This document shows positions 47,200 through 58,859 of a stretch of 64,000 nucleotides of DNA, piece after piece; within the stretch, counting starts at the first letter, position 1, and every line of letters begins with the position of its first letter. Made by a program: the position numbers and the translations under genes. The stretch lies in contig WPIO01000005.1 in the NCBI GenBank assembly GCA_009760855.2, positions 6,476,001 to 6,540,000 on the forward strand. The letters run 5' to 3'. Under the pieces are notes generated by a model. It saw nothing but the letters and a program-made list of their open reading frames with translations. It searched no databases and had not been told where the DNA came from. This DNA is from Cristatella mucedo (taxonomy: Eukaryota > Bryozoa > Phylactolaemata > Cristatellidae).

Positions 47200-48415
47200 A
47201 CGCCGGTAGATAGTACGTCCAAAAAGAATTTGTACCAGTTGCACTGAAGGTCCGAACGACGCCCCATTAGCGTGATTCATGTTTCGAAATGTAGCACTTC
47301 AATTTTTACTCGCGAGAACTAAATTTAGAGTGATCTACCAAGATTAACCTTGGTGCTTTTGTAGGTAATAAGGGGTTTTTACAAATTTAAAGCTCTTCTT
47401 TTCCGTCCTCATAGTTTTTATAAGCACCGATGAATGTGCTTGGGCTGAGGTTGGAGTATCTGCGATCTGAGTAAGATCAGCATATCACGTTGGCATGCGG
47501 TGGCGTGAACGTGTCTACAAATCTGATTAATGAGATAGGTCCGATTTGATTGCAATAATAACGTTTTTTATATAGCAACCTTAGAAAATCAGATATCCAT
47601 TCAAGCATTTTATCACTCTCTGCAAGGGACGCAAGAACCGAAAGCTAATGACTTGCAAGCCATCATACGTAGGACAGCATTCAAAAGCACTCATACAGAA
47701 CAAAACACATATATACATACGGTCACCACTTGCTAGAAACCATGGCTATTAACATTAACTGAACCATGGACAGGTAAGCGCGAAAAAATGCAGGAAAAAA
47801 CCGACACATCTACTGGTGTAAAGGGTTAAGCTGTTATTGGCACAGGCCATGTGTCATGAATAAATTTAATTGCAATAATCCGATAGCAGTATCTGAAACT
47901 CGCGAATAAGTTTGGGTGTCGTACACTTGTCCATGCTTGCCTGACCGTAATACCTGACACTTGTCTAATATAAAGTGGGGAAATTTGACAGGGAGGAAAT
48001 TGAAACTATGATTTTTTGGAAATTAAATCATGCCCATATGAGTGTAGAGATGATAAAAAGTTGGTGCCAAAAACAGGACCCAGAGGCAAATCAAAATAGA
48101 TGTGTGTTAAAATGGCTTGCTGAAAAGCAGCCATTTTAACACACATCTATACTCACGTATCTCACTGGCATAGGACCTAAATCAGTTTATCACTGTGATA
48201 CTGAAAATCTTACAAGTGTGTCATAGTGGCTTCCATGTCCAGACAGAGCTTGGCTACAAACGCTGCGCTTACTCTAAAAATACATGAGAAGCCTGGACCT
48301 TGTATAGCTGAAAGCTACTTGTAAGTGCAGTAGCAGTGCCGACAGTGAGGGTAAATGGCAGCAGCGACGAACACCCATACCTTACAACGGATATTTCATA
48401 ATGTGGAGAAGTCAA
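47200..48415. other. Intronic sequence containing the hairpin
   Basis: Only the 48096-48150 hairpin stands out. No reading frame with a motif. Confidence 0.4.
48096..48150. repeat. Hairpin with perfect 22-bp arms
   Basis: The left arm 48096-48117 (atagatgtgtgttaaaatgg ct) is the exact reverse complement of the right arm 48129-48150, with 11 bases between that can pair further around a GAAA loop. It is not part of any LINE copy seen here. Confidence 0.9.
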
Positions 48416-48419
48416 ATTA

Positions 48420-50035
48420 TAATTAACAATAATAATTATAATAATGCACTTGATAAAGTGCCCTTAGAGAACTCAATCTCTTTCTAGGTGCTTTACATTT
48501 GCTGCAAAGGGAAATGCAATTAAATGGTGAGTAACATCCTGCTTGATAAACAAACAAAATGAATAACATCGTTAGGGGTGATATGCACAGGGTCAGCATG
48601 CAAATGTGGTTAGTGGCAGCATGCAGAGTGTCAGCACACATAAGCACATAAAGGACGAATCACAGGGACCCTCTAAATGCTGTCCTAAATAGGTGTGTTT
48701 TTAAGTTCTTTTTAAATGTGGTCAAGTCAGGGGATGCTCTGACGCAAGTCGTGAGGGAGTTCCAGGCTTTGGGAGCATGCAAACTAAATGCACGATCTCC
48801 AAAAGGATTTGAGGTTTGTTCGAGGTATTTGTAGACTGCTAGATTCCGAAAAGCGGGTGGTACGATGCTTGGCCTGGTGGAGGAGTATATCTGAGAGATA
48901 GGCTGGAGCCAAAGAATGAAGTGACCTAAAAGTGAGCGACAAAACCTTGAAGTCAATCCGTTGCTTGACTGGTAGTGAGTGCAGGTCGGCGAGAAGTGGT
49001 GTAATGAGGCATCTGCGGCGTTCACAACAGACAAGCCTAGCTACGGAGTTTTGCACCAGCTGCAACCACCTGATTCCACATGCTGTAGGCCAGTAAGCAG
49101 TGAGTTGCAGAAGTCGAGACGGGATGTAATGAATGAATGGACCAGCTTGGACTGGCATCTTTATCTAAAGAAGCCCGAATTTTAGCAATGTTATGAAGCT
49201 GAAAGTAGGCAGATTTGACCTTTGGAGCTGATGTGGTCGTCTAACGAGAGGTCGCTTTGGTACATGACACCTTGATTTCGAGCTGATTCAACAGGAGATA
49301 TAATAATAGTAATGCCAATCTTGAAGTTAAGACCGCCAGAGGTATACAGGCATCTAGTTCCAGCCTGGTTGGCCTGCAATCGCTCTGATACGACGCCAAG
49401 AGCGCATCTCAAGAGCCTGAACCGAGATCCAGAGTGCAGCTGCTTAACGTCTTGAGTGCAACTGGCTACCTATGACATGGGTTCAGCTTTTCTGGTGACT
49501 AACCGTTGAATATTACGTAATAGGTTCCATGCCAATTTAATTCAGCGAATTTATAAAATATTCACGTGAGTACTCTGGAGTCTCCCACTGAGATAGGACC
49601 TGAACCATTGCAGAGCAGTGCCAGTCATGCCCAGGCGAGATGAGAGGCGCTCTAGAATAACTTGGTCATAGATAGTGTCAAAAGCTGCCGAAAGATCGAG
49701 CAAAACAAGCAGAGAGACTCTACCCATGTCAATGTTTCTAAGTAGGTCGTTGCACACCCCGAATGCTGATTCTGTGGAGTGATTAGCTCTAAAGCCGGAC
49801 TGGAACTTACTAGCAAGGTTTGAAGTTTCAATAAATGAGTGATGTTGGTCTGCGATACTCGTTTCAGTGTCTTTTATCGGAATGGTAGAAGGGAGACTGT
49901 CGCTCAAGTTCTCTTAGTATAGTGTCGCTTTCTTGAGTAATGGCCTGACTACAGCTTTTTTAAAAGGTGCTGAGACGTGACCTGAGGCTAATGACATATT
50001 AATGACGTTAGTTAGGCACGGCAGCAACGTTATGC
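48420..50035 (-). mobile_element. LINE A copy with a foreign segment replacing part of RT
   Basis: The 3' part at 48420-49290 and the RT part at 49560-50035 are family A in minus orientation (FQSGFRANHSTESAFGVCND, LDLSAAFDTIYDQVILERLS, RSYLSGRLQS). Between them about 270 bp (49290-49560) does not match other copies, while the RT stretch holding QGSVLGP and YADD is absent. A deletion with filler, or an insertion followed by deletion, fits. The IYDQ in place of IDH shows further decay. Confidence 0.75.
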
Positions 50036-51884
50036 ATGTCAGCAGCAAGAACCTCGATTTTTGGAAGAATTCTGCAACGAACAACGAACGCACATGAGAG
50101 AACTCTGTGTCGGGAAGCAAGATGGAAAAAATTCCCTAATGTGTTTCATCTTAAATAAGAAGAATTTGGAGAAACGGTTTGCTTAGTCATCATTCGGATG
50201 ACTGGGCAATGTGGTTCCTTGGGAACAGTTAAGAAAATGCTTGATATTGGTTGGTGCTGTTCTGGTTTTATTTATTCATGATTACACCAATTCTCACTAA
50301 TGTTGGAATTTGGTCTCAACCACAATCGATTCACAAGACGTACAATAATCTTAAAAATGTAAAGTTTTGGACAGTGATTCTTAAATTTCTGGACGCCTCC
50401 TCAAATGTACTTTTAGTGCTCCGTCCTTTTTGTATGTCAACTGTAAACTAAAGGTTGCGTTGGTGTGGAGGACCTGTCCTCTAGTAAAAAGTGCACAATT
50501 TTCAAAGAATTTGGCCAAGCATCGAGTTGCAGCATCCCATCAAGGAGTTAAGGTCGGCGAGATGGTCAAGCAAAAGGACAAAACGCGTCTTCCACGAACA
50601 GATTAAATATCAAGATACTTCATATGTTTCTACTCACACGTAATTTTGGATGCCAAACAGACGCAAATTCCTGGGAGAAAGAAATTAAATTTACCAAAGG
50701 GTTAAATCTGCATAATGGGGTATACGTAGGAGCTAATCGAGTGCAATCGCGGGAAATTTTTTATCAGGGGTATGGCCTTTTGCATGTATTGGGGCAAGAA
50801 CGTGAGTACTTAGGAAAAGGCCTCAGATACCAAAAGCCCACTGAAGGAAATCAGATCAGAGGACTATCAAAATGAATATTGAAATCACCCGGATAAGAGT
50901 TAAGCGATTCCTAGTGTACAAATAGAGAGGAAGTCAGATAAATAAAGGATGAAGCAGGGATTGCAACCCGGCGTAGTATTATTTACCGCCACCGTCATCA
51001 ACTTAGCACTTACAAATACAATAACAAATAAATCAATTTGTATACCACATCAGAGAACTTAATATCTGTCTAGGCACTTTTCATATGCTGCAAAGGAAGC
51101 GTGACTCTGTAGGTAGTGGTAACATGCACAGTCAGCAAGAATAAGCACACAAAGGAAAACCACAAGGACCAAGAAAATCCCGTGAGGAAGGTGAGTTTTA
51201 GTTTGGCTTAATGTCATCACGTTAGGTGGTTTTGTGTCATCTGTAGGGAGTGAGTTCCGGGCTTTAATAAATTATCAACCAATAAAAGCATAAAATTAAT
51301 ATAGGGGAAGAACATGGCTGCTAAAGTACAGCCATTCTAACAATACAGCACGTGTTGCGGGTCGTAAAGATATATATGATCATTTAGTGGTCGTAACCCC
51401 TTCTGTTACCCGGCTGTTTCTACGCGTGATATCTGTACCACGAAGACCGGCGGATATTTTTAATGGGCATAAAATATTACTGATTAAATTAGTTCGGGAT
51501 AACAGCAAGCGCGCTCGGTCATACTGGATCATATATAATATAATGAATTATATAAATGTATGGACGGACCTCATGCGACAAATACACAGTAGAAAGCGTA
51601 AGCAACTACATATCTATTTGTGCGTAATTTGTACGGCAATAAAGAGTTAGGACTCTCACGATTTTCAGAACAGATCTCTGCTCTATTGTTAGCAGGGCTC
51701 GTCACTTAGATGGCTGCAACTATGCGATATCTACCACGGCAGTAACTAAGGCAGTGAGTTAGGCACCTTAGTGGAAGTAGTGATGCAAGAAAGCCGTAGA
51801 CCATGATTGACTGAATGAAGCCGCAACTCACAAATCACACCATCGTGTATGCCCTTGCATACTGCAATGGCCCGCGTTTCGCAG
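50036..51884. other. Intronic sequence before the Cys-rich macroglobulin exon
   Basis: It holds the old LINE A fragment 51010-51275. Frames at 50251-50451 and 50624-50875 have no recognised motif. They may be relics of a DNA transposon, but I cannot support that. Confidence 0.35.
51010..51275 (-). mobile_element. LINE A 3' fragment, old
   Basis: Worn family-A landmarks in minus orientation: accacatcagagaacttaat, tctgtctaggcacttttcat, agcacacaaagg and gtgagttccgggctt. No frame remains. Confidence 0.6.
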
Positions 51885-52208
51885 GACAAACATTGCGTGT
51901 TGAAGTCAATGTTCCTTATCCAATGAACTGCTCTGCGAGCATCTGTAACGAGTCCAGCTGCTACGAGTCTGATGGACGACAAGCGCACCTCATTGCTGTG
52001 GTGCAACTGTGCGCTGGTGGAGTGCGCTGTCAGTCAGAGGAGCCATCGACCAGCAGACGATGCGCAGACGATGCAAGCGGCGGCGGCGGCGGCAGCAGCA
52101 GCAACAGCAGCGGCGGCTGCAGAGAGCTCGCCGTCATTCCCTGCACATACGGCAGAAGGGGAGTTCTGCTGACAACTAGTAGAGACTTCTTTGTTCCAGG
52201 CGACATTG
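51885..52208 (+). CDS. Macroglobulin gene exon: rest of MG1, Cys-rich insert, start of MG2
   Basis: The exon follows cccgcgtttcgcag and ends cgacattg|gtaagt. It begins GQTLRVEVNVPYPMNC, which continues MG1. It ends GVLLTTSRDFFVPGDI, which matches the MG2 opening (V.LQTDKP.Y.PGD/QTV). In between are about eight cysteines and a linker of five Gly followed by SSSNSSGG, then CRELAVIPCTYGRRG. The family's MG1 does not normally carry such a Cys-rich, Gly/Ser-linked segment, so this is unusual. The linker is encoded by CGG/CAG-type triplets and may vary in length. Phase enters with two bases and leaves with one, and both neighbours fit. Confidence 0.75.
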
Positions 52209-52317
52209 GTAAGTAGTTCCGTGAGCACGAAAGTGTTGTGCCGCGCACAGTCGCAGGGGTTTATTTGTCCTGCTTGTTTCGATCCTCTCGCTGACCGAGG
52301 GACTTCTCCGTTGCAGC

Positions 52318-52391
52318 TGAAGCTGCAGCAATCGTTTTTGACGACCGGGGCCGTCCTGTTGGTTTGACCACATTGGCATGGATGGTGAAGG
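52318..52391 (+). CDS. Macroglobulin gene exon: MG2 core
   Basis: The 74-bp exon follows ttctccgttgcag and ends gtgaag|gtagtg. With the preceding base it reads A then EAAAIVFDDRGRPVGLTTL and AWMVK. This fits the MG2 segment of the family (TVKFRV..LD..G.P......VYI), and the next exon starts with the expected DPxG motif. It enters with two bases, leaves in phase 0, and has no stop. The joined sequence across both junctions (VPGDI-AEAA and WMVK-DPLGR) preserves the family's spacing, which is stronger evidence than the exon alone. Confidence 0.75.
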
Positions 52392-52556
52392 TAGTGAAGC
52401 ATTTTGTAATTGCTGAGTTAATTAGCCTACCAATTTGCAGGACAGTTTGTGTGAGTCTGATCCTCTTCATGCTGAGGTCGGTGATGATCGTCGATATCGC
52501 ACACGTACACCTGACACGTGGGGGCAAGAATAATTAATCAGCTCAAGCGAGGCATT

Positions 52557-53310
52557 GTAATAATAATAATAATAATAATAATAATAGTGGTAATAATGAA
52601 AATAATACATTTGATATAGCACCCTCAGAGAACTCAATCTCTTTCTAGGCACTTTACATTTGCCACAAAGGAAGCACGATCAAATGGGCAGTGGTAGCAT
52701 GCTCAATGACGACAAGCATAACACGGTTAGGGTGACATGCACAGGGTCTGTGTGCAAATACGATTAGTGGCAGTATGCACAGTGTCAGCACGTATAGGCA
52801 CATAAACGTAAAATCACACGGACCCACTAAATGCTGTGATAAATAGATGGGCTTTTAGTTTCTTTTTAAATAAGGTCAAATCAGGGGATGTCGTAAACCA
52901 CGTCGGAAGTGAGTTCCAGGCTTTGGGAGCGTGCGAACTAAATGCACGGTCTCCAAAGGAGTTAGGTTTGTGCGAGGTAGAGTTAAATGATTAGATTTCT
53001 CAAAGCGAATGGTAAGATACTTAGCCTGGCGGGGAGTAGATCTGATAGGTAGGCTGGAGCTAAATAATGAAGTGACAGCAAGCAAGTATCTTATAGCTAG
53101 CGTCTTCGGACCTGAAAGTTAGTGACAGAACCGTGCAGTCGATGCGTTGCTTGACCGGGAGCCAGTGCGGGATGGCGAGAAGTGGTGTGATGTAGTAACT
53201 AAGACGCTCACGACAGACAGGCCTAGCTGCAGAGGTTTGCACCAGCTGTAAGCGTATGAGTGGACAGGCTGGTAGACCAGCAAGCAGTGAGTTGCAGAAG
53301 TCGAGACGGC
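52557..53310 (-). mobile_element. LINE A 3' copy inside macroglobulin gene intron
   Basis: A long AAT repeat (52557-52587), then the family tail and the reverse complement of the C-terminal coding stretch up to tgcagaagtcgagacgg. About 35 bp around 53075-53110 is extra relative to other copies. It sits between exons 52318-52391 and 53424-53555, on the opposite strand to the gene. Confidence 0.8.
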
Positions 53311-53423
53311 TGGCTTCTCTTCGAGCGACCTGCTTTACTTGCCGTTAGTGCTACATACATTTAAGTGGTTCCTGTTGCTCGCAAATTATTTTGGCCTGAT
53401 TGCGGCATGCATTTCCTTTACAG

Positions 53424-53555
53424 GATCCTTTGGGAAGACATGCTTTTAGTCAAATCGCAGTCACATCCGATCACGGGATAGCTATAATCAAGTTCAAATT
53501 AGCTGAATTTGCTCCTCATGGGTCCTGGATAATCGTGGCAACTACTCGAGAAAAG
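53424..53555 (+). CDS. Macroglobulin gene exon: MG2/MG3 with DPxG motif
   Basis: The exon is 132 bp, phase 0 at both ends, with acceptor tttcctttacag and donor gaaaag|gtaaga. It reads DPLGRHAFSQIAVTSDHG, then IAIIKFKLAEFAPHGSWIIV and ATTREK. This is the classic piece of A2M, CD109 and C3 proteins: (I.DP.GN.......)(G....F.LS..P.LG.W.I). HGSWII corresponds to the LG.W.I strand. Both splice sites are strong and the frame is clean, so I regard it as functional. Confidence 0.85.
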
Positions 53556-55859
53556 GTAAGAATTACTTTCTTACTATTTCTTGAAAAGGGCAAAATACAG
53601 CCATACCAATAAGAGTCTGCATCGTGTGCTAATTGTTTGGGCTAGCATGCCGAGTAAAAGCCAACCATAAAGGTTATGGTTTTAGGACCGGAAAATAGCT
53701 GCTGGTTTACACCGACTATCTGGCATTTTCGAGGACCTACGAGCCTGTCCAATCATATGCTTGTCGGAACTGCACCGAATGAATAGAGTTGCAGTGTAAA
53801 ATTATGTTAGACCTCTCTGGCTAATAGCTACGCTATTAGCAGCATCGTGACAAGATGGGGTACCTCTGTAAAGTCGTAGGTAGGCGTTAGTCAAGTAAAG
53901 AGATAAACAGCTTAGATAAATAGATAGAGCATGTCCAATTTCGATACTGCAGATGAGACCTTTTACAGCGATGTTAGACGTGGCGGGATATGTTAGAGCC
54001 GAAGCTACTATACAAATAATACCGGTTATTATCGCAATTCTGGATGTGTACATATTTTCCTATATATAAATGAGACGGACTATTTGTTAACAGGGTTCTC
54101 GATCTTTACGAGCTCCAACTAACCGAATGAGAGCTGATCGGGCAAATAGCAACACTCCTTTAGGGTAAGTAGCCATAGTAATCTTGGCTTTTAATCGATC
54201 ATTTATTCTCGGACTTTATTTCCCAGTTTCACGCTTGGGAAGGCAGTCCACGGCAAAGAACCAGATGCTCGGTGACGCAGCGGAGGATTCAGAGTATTCC
54301 AAGAAAGAGCGGCCATTCAAGTATAACTGGACTCAAGCGTTCCGTTCGAGCGAGCGTTTAGAGCGCTTGGCAGCTCTTACGTAGTTACGAGCAGCAGGGC
54401 TCTACTCGAAAGCTGAAGCGAGGGGCGAGCTAAGACCTTACATCCTTGCTCATGCTTTGAGCAAGAAGAGCTAATCGGCGGCCCTGTCATGGAGGATAGG
54501 TGCTATTGGTCACGAATGGCAAAACAGTGATGCCCACTTTCAGTAGGAGGGCGTACCGACGCAAGTTTTCGACCAATCATCTAGTAAGAGGTGGTTTCAG
54601 CAGGCGTCAATCGAAATGTCAGTTAACAGCTGGCTAAGCCTCACTAGGCATGAAGGAGTAGTTGAAACCAAAAGAGGCTGTCAGAGACGGCTGCAAATTA
54701 TTGCTTCCTTACCTCAACTTTGCATTTCCGGAAGGCAGCAAAGCGACAGTAGAATCTAACCATACTTCCCTGCTTCCAGATCAATCAGATACTGTTTGCA
54801 GGGCAGCATCATACCAAACACTTGTGATCAGAATAGCACTAGATCTAAAATTTTTCCTACCTTTATTCCGAGTCTGGAAGGACTGAAGGAACTTTGAAAG
54901 GCGCGAATAGTGGAACGAATGGCAGCCAAACCCATGTTAAATACAACCATTAGACGGCCATAACCTTCTCTTAAGCTCCTAATTTTTACAGTATCAGCTG
55001 ATCAATTTACGTTTTCTAACACATGATAAAGCAGCAGCCTTCTGCTCACGACAATTAAATTAAGACCTTCACTGCCTTTGGCACTGCTGTGAGTACTGCT
55101 GGTTTCAATATGACTGCGTGATACAGCTGATGACCGCTGAAGAACTTTGAAATACAAAAAGGTATACAGCAAACGATAAAGATTTGGGATGACACGAAAA
55201 CGGGACATGATTATGGTATGAGCTTTAATTTTAAAGTATAGATGCGTTTATTTTGTTTTAAAATTAGTCACAGATTAATCTCAAATAAGAAAAACTAAGT
55301 TACACATTCCCGACTTCCAAAGTCATAATGTCATAATAACTTTGCTGAAGACCGTATCGTGTAGAAAAACTCTTAATGTACTCGAGGCCCTCAGATATGA
55401 ATTAGCGCATAGCACTCTTTCAAATTTCGCGTACACATATTAATGGTTGTAATGGCGCACCGCTTCGGTTTAGTAGAAATTCTTAGTTGCCAATTGTTGC
55501 TCTTGATATGCCTTCTATGGCTAAATGCTACTTGGCAAGATGCCTATTCAGAGCATCGCTAAGAGTGAACGTCTGAAGCGTAGAAATCGGTGGTTGAAAT
55601 GTGGAGGAGGCAAATAGTGCTGTGAGCGTGTCAATCACTCAATCCATAAAATCTCAGCCTAAAATAGCTTGTGCCTCCGGTAGAGTGACGTTTTTCTTAA
55701 TGTGCACTTAAAGCTGACGTTTATTCAAAAACTGAAGGAGCTTCTAGGTAAGGTAAAACTGAGTAAAGAAAGCCTCTGATTCTGAGATAAAAATGGGAGT
55801 TGACTGTATTCAAATGAAGACAGTCATGACTTGACACTGGCATATGCTTATCCTTACAG

Positions 55860-55902
55860 GGCTTTGGTGAAGCCAGCAAGGCAATTACCGTAAACGGCCA
55901 CG
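55860..55902 (+). CDS. Macroglobulin gene micro-exon linking MG2/MG3 strands
   Basis: A 43-bp exon (tatccttacag ... ccacg|gtgagt) reads GFGEASKAITVNGH plus one base. Its phase, 0 in and 1 out, is exactly what the flanking exons need. It supplies the ...F.V.EY segment that stands between W.I.. and VLP.FEV in A2M relatives; here the joined text is ASKAITVNGHDRPSFYVIMD. The exon is too short to be convincing on its own, but the double phase fit and the filled alignment gap support it. Confidence 0.65.
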
Positions 55903-56968
55903 GTGAGTATGCTTAATTGTATTGTGAATACAACCCCACTAGAATCTACTTGCACCAATTTTACTGTCGGAAAAGAACTAAACAGCTCACATTAGACAAA
56001 TATGAATACCTTGCATGCTGATGGTTATTTAAGCTCCAAAGTTCAAAGTTAAATGTTAGAGAGACAAGTTTTGTCTGCACAAGAACCTTGCAGCTGTGGG
56101 CCAAATAACTACAATTTTCAACTATTTCATATTGAATCATGGTGGTGCTCACACGTCAATCTAGTGGTAGAACTGCAACTAGAAAGCTGGTGAACGTTTG
56201 CACTGCTTAAGCGGCTCTCCTGTTTCAGTGACTGAGAGCCTCAAGATGTTGGTAAAAAAGCATTATTTTATACTTCATTTTAATGGACTGAACGTCCTAA
56301 GACGCCATGAGAAAAAATCTATGCATTCCATAGCAAACTAACCAGCTAGCTATGGCTTCACAGCTAAGTAAGCTAGCACCTGAAACTAAAGAGGTAACCT
56401 GCCGTACCACACTTTGCAATATTTCTTTACTTAATTGCGGCTGATAGGCCCGAGCCGATGCATATATTCCACAATTACATGTATGAACCCTTGCGGTGCA
56501 TGAAAACAGAAGAAAAGTTGGAACGGCACCTGTTTCAATATAGGCGTGTCTTAATGTGCCAGTAGTAATAAATTTGAATAGTCAATACAATAAATCCCAA
56601 GGTTTGAGGTTTCTCTTGCCATTATTCAAAGGTATGGCGGATCTCATCACATTCTTTCTCGGAGCAGGATTGTACTTGTAGAAACATGAACAATTATAAG
56701 ATATAGAGTGACATTCTGATTGCAAGAGTGAAAAATAGGATCTAAACTCTAGAGAATTACGTCTGAGTAATTTTCCAGCATCAGCCTTTGGTGTTGAATC
56801 GCTTGTCACAGTGCTGGTGCTTGTGAATTCTAAAGCCACGTTACTCTATATACTTTTGTCAAGAACTATTTTGTAGTCTTTGAATGTCAACTGCGAACAC
56901 CATCTGATTAGTGTTTCCAGCAGCGTGTGAGTTAGCCTAGGAGCGCATGGTTACTAATTTACCTTTAG

Positions 56969-57053
56969 ATCGACCATCGTTTTACGTGATTATGGACGCT
57001 CCTAAATACATCACCACATCCACAGTCGAGATTGAAGTTGAGGCCCAAGTACG
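56969..57053 (+). CDS. Macroglobulin gene exon: MG4 start (PSFYVIMDAPKYI)
   Basis: An acceptor (ttacctttag) is followed by two bases completing Asp, then RPSFYVIMDAPKYITTST and VEIEVEAQV. This matches the family's LPKFEV.I..PKYI......I.V.V...Y pattern at the start of MG4. The donor is taken as gtacg|gtcagt because that phase joins the exon at 63840 to give EAQVRYFNGNPVKG, the expected ARYTYGKPVKG motif. The nearer GT at 57049 would leave phase 0 and break that join. The next intron is 6.8 kb and holds two young LINE copies. Confidence 0.82.
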
Positions 57054-57729
57054 GTCAGTCATTACGCTCAATGCTTGGAAAGCAGACGAGCTACTTCTTG
57101 GGTGATTTATGATCGATCACATGTACCTTTTGCTTGAAATTCAGCTGGTTGAGGGGGAGGAGTAAAACAGGAATGTTTGACTAGTTGGGCAAAATGTATG
57201 CCATACTTACCAAGATTTAACTAAGCTCTACGACAAAGTTTGGCTCCAAATAACCACTGTTTCTTGAAAAGGGTTGGCATTTAGATTCAGGCTCAGTATC
57301 TTACTGGAAGGCAGAAAAAAAGTCTCATATCCTTTTGTTCAGTTCCGTGAATGAGGAAAAAGGGTTTATGAAAATATAGTGCTACTTAATCTATTTACCC
57401 ATACTTTGCAAAAACCTCTTAACTATAAACATATACACATGTTTAGATACAATGAATGTATAATAAAAGGTGTTGGTCTATAATAAGATTCAGTGTAGTG
57501 AATTTGATTTGAATAATTTAGTCGAAAGATCGCATTTTAGCTAGTCCATTACAGCTAGCGACGCCAAAAGCCAGCAAATATTAATGTAAAATTTGTTCAG
57601 AGATACATTGTGGAGATAAATTAATACGTCGTCTATTCCTGCCGTTAAAGAAGCCCAACGGTAGATTCCAATAGGATAAAATGCTAAAAAATGTCTCAGC
57701 ATTTTATAGAGACCTACACAGAATGATAA

Positions 57730-58780
57730 TAGCACCTCAAATTCTCTCAACTCACTAGCTGCATGCATTGATGACATCCGCACATGAATGGCAGCAAATT
57801 TTCTAAAACTAAACGATGATAAAACTAACTTACTAGTTATGGGCAAACCCAGTGTGATTCAGAAATTGGAAAGGCTGACTTTCAAAATTGGCTCTGCCAG
57901 CATATCTCCAGTTGAATCAGCTCGAAATCTAGGTGTCATATTCCAAAGCGACCTCTCGTTAGACGACCATATCAGCTTCACAGTCAAATCTGCCTATTTT
58001 CAGCTTCATAACATTGCTAAAATTAGAGCTTGTTTAGATAAGGATACCACGTCCAAGCTGGTCCATGCATTCGTGACATCTCGTCTCGACTTCTGCAACT
58101 CACTGCTTACTGGCCTACCAGCATGTGCGATCAGGCGATTGCAGCTGGTGCAAAACTCTGCAGCTAGGCTTGTCTGTCGTGAGCGTCGCAGTTGCCACAT
58201 TACTCCACTTCTCGCCGACCTGCACTGGCTACCAGTCAAGCAACGGATTGACTTCAAGGTTTTGTCGCTCACTTTTAGGTCTCTTCATTCTATGGCTCCA
58301 GCCTATCTTTCAGATATACTACCCCATCAGGCCAAGCATCGTACCACTCGCTTTTCGGAATCCAACAGTCTGGAAATACCTCGTGCAAACCTTAAATCCT
58401 TTGGAGACCGTGCATTTAGCTCGTATGCTCCCAAAGCCTGGAACTCCCTCCCAACCTGCGTCAGAACATCCCCTGACCTGACCACATTTAAAAGAAACTT
58501 AAAAACACACCTATTTAGGACAGCATTTAGTGGGTCCCTGTGATTCGTCATTGATGTGCTTACGCGTGCTGACACTGTGCATGCTGCCACTAACCACATT
58601 TGCATGCTGACCCTGTGCATGTAACCCCTAACCATATTATTCATTTTGCTTGTTTTTCAAGCATGATTTTACTTACCATTCTATCGCATATCACTTTGCA
58701 GCAAATGTAAAGCGCCTAGAAAGAGATTAAGTTCTCTGAAGGCGCTTTATCAAGTGCAATATTATTATTCTTATAATAGG
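57730..58780 (+). mobile_element. Young LINE A copy, 5'-truncated
   Basis: Starts inside RT (agcacctcaaattctctcaa) and runs to the tail and ATT repeat at 58758-58768. The frame 57788-58543 (251 codons) is unbroken to its stop: AANFLKLNDDKTNLLVMGKP, SARNLGVIFQSDLSLDDHIS, SRLDFCNSLLTGLPACAIRR, HWLPVKQRIDFKVLSLTFRS and KAWNSLPTCVRTSPDLTTFK. It is nearly identical to the next copy. It lies in the 6.8-kb intron of the macroglobulin gene, same strand. Confidence 0.88.
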
Positions 58781-58859
58781 GCAAAAACACTAAACAATCT
58801 CATTAAAAACGTGCTGATGGAGGTTAGCATTAGATTACCTGCAATAGGTCACCAATGAA

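Larger units (their letters stand above)
53556..57729. other. Introns of the macroglobulin gene, nothing else recognised
   Basis: Apart from exons 55860-55902 and 56969-57053, I found no repeat copy and no further exon. All phases are already satisfied, so no missing exon is required here. Confidence 0.45.

Noticed and set aside
58006-58272. Minus-strand frames inside the LINE A copies (also 59818-60084)
   Set aside because: They are antisense shadows of the well-conserved ORF2 C-terminal domain.
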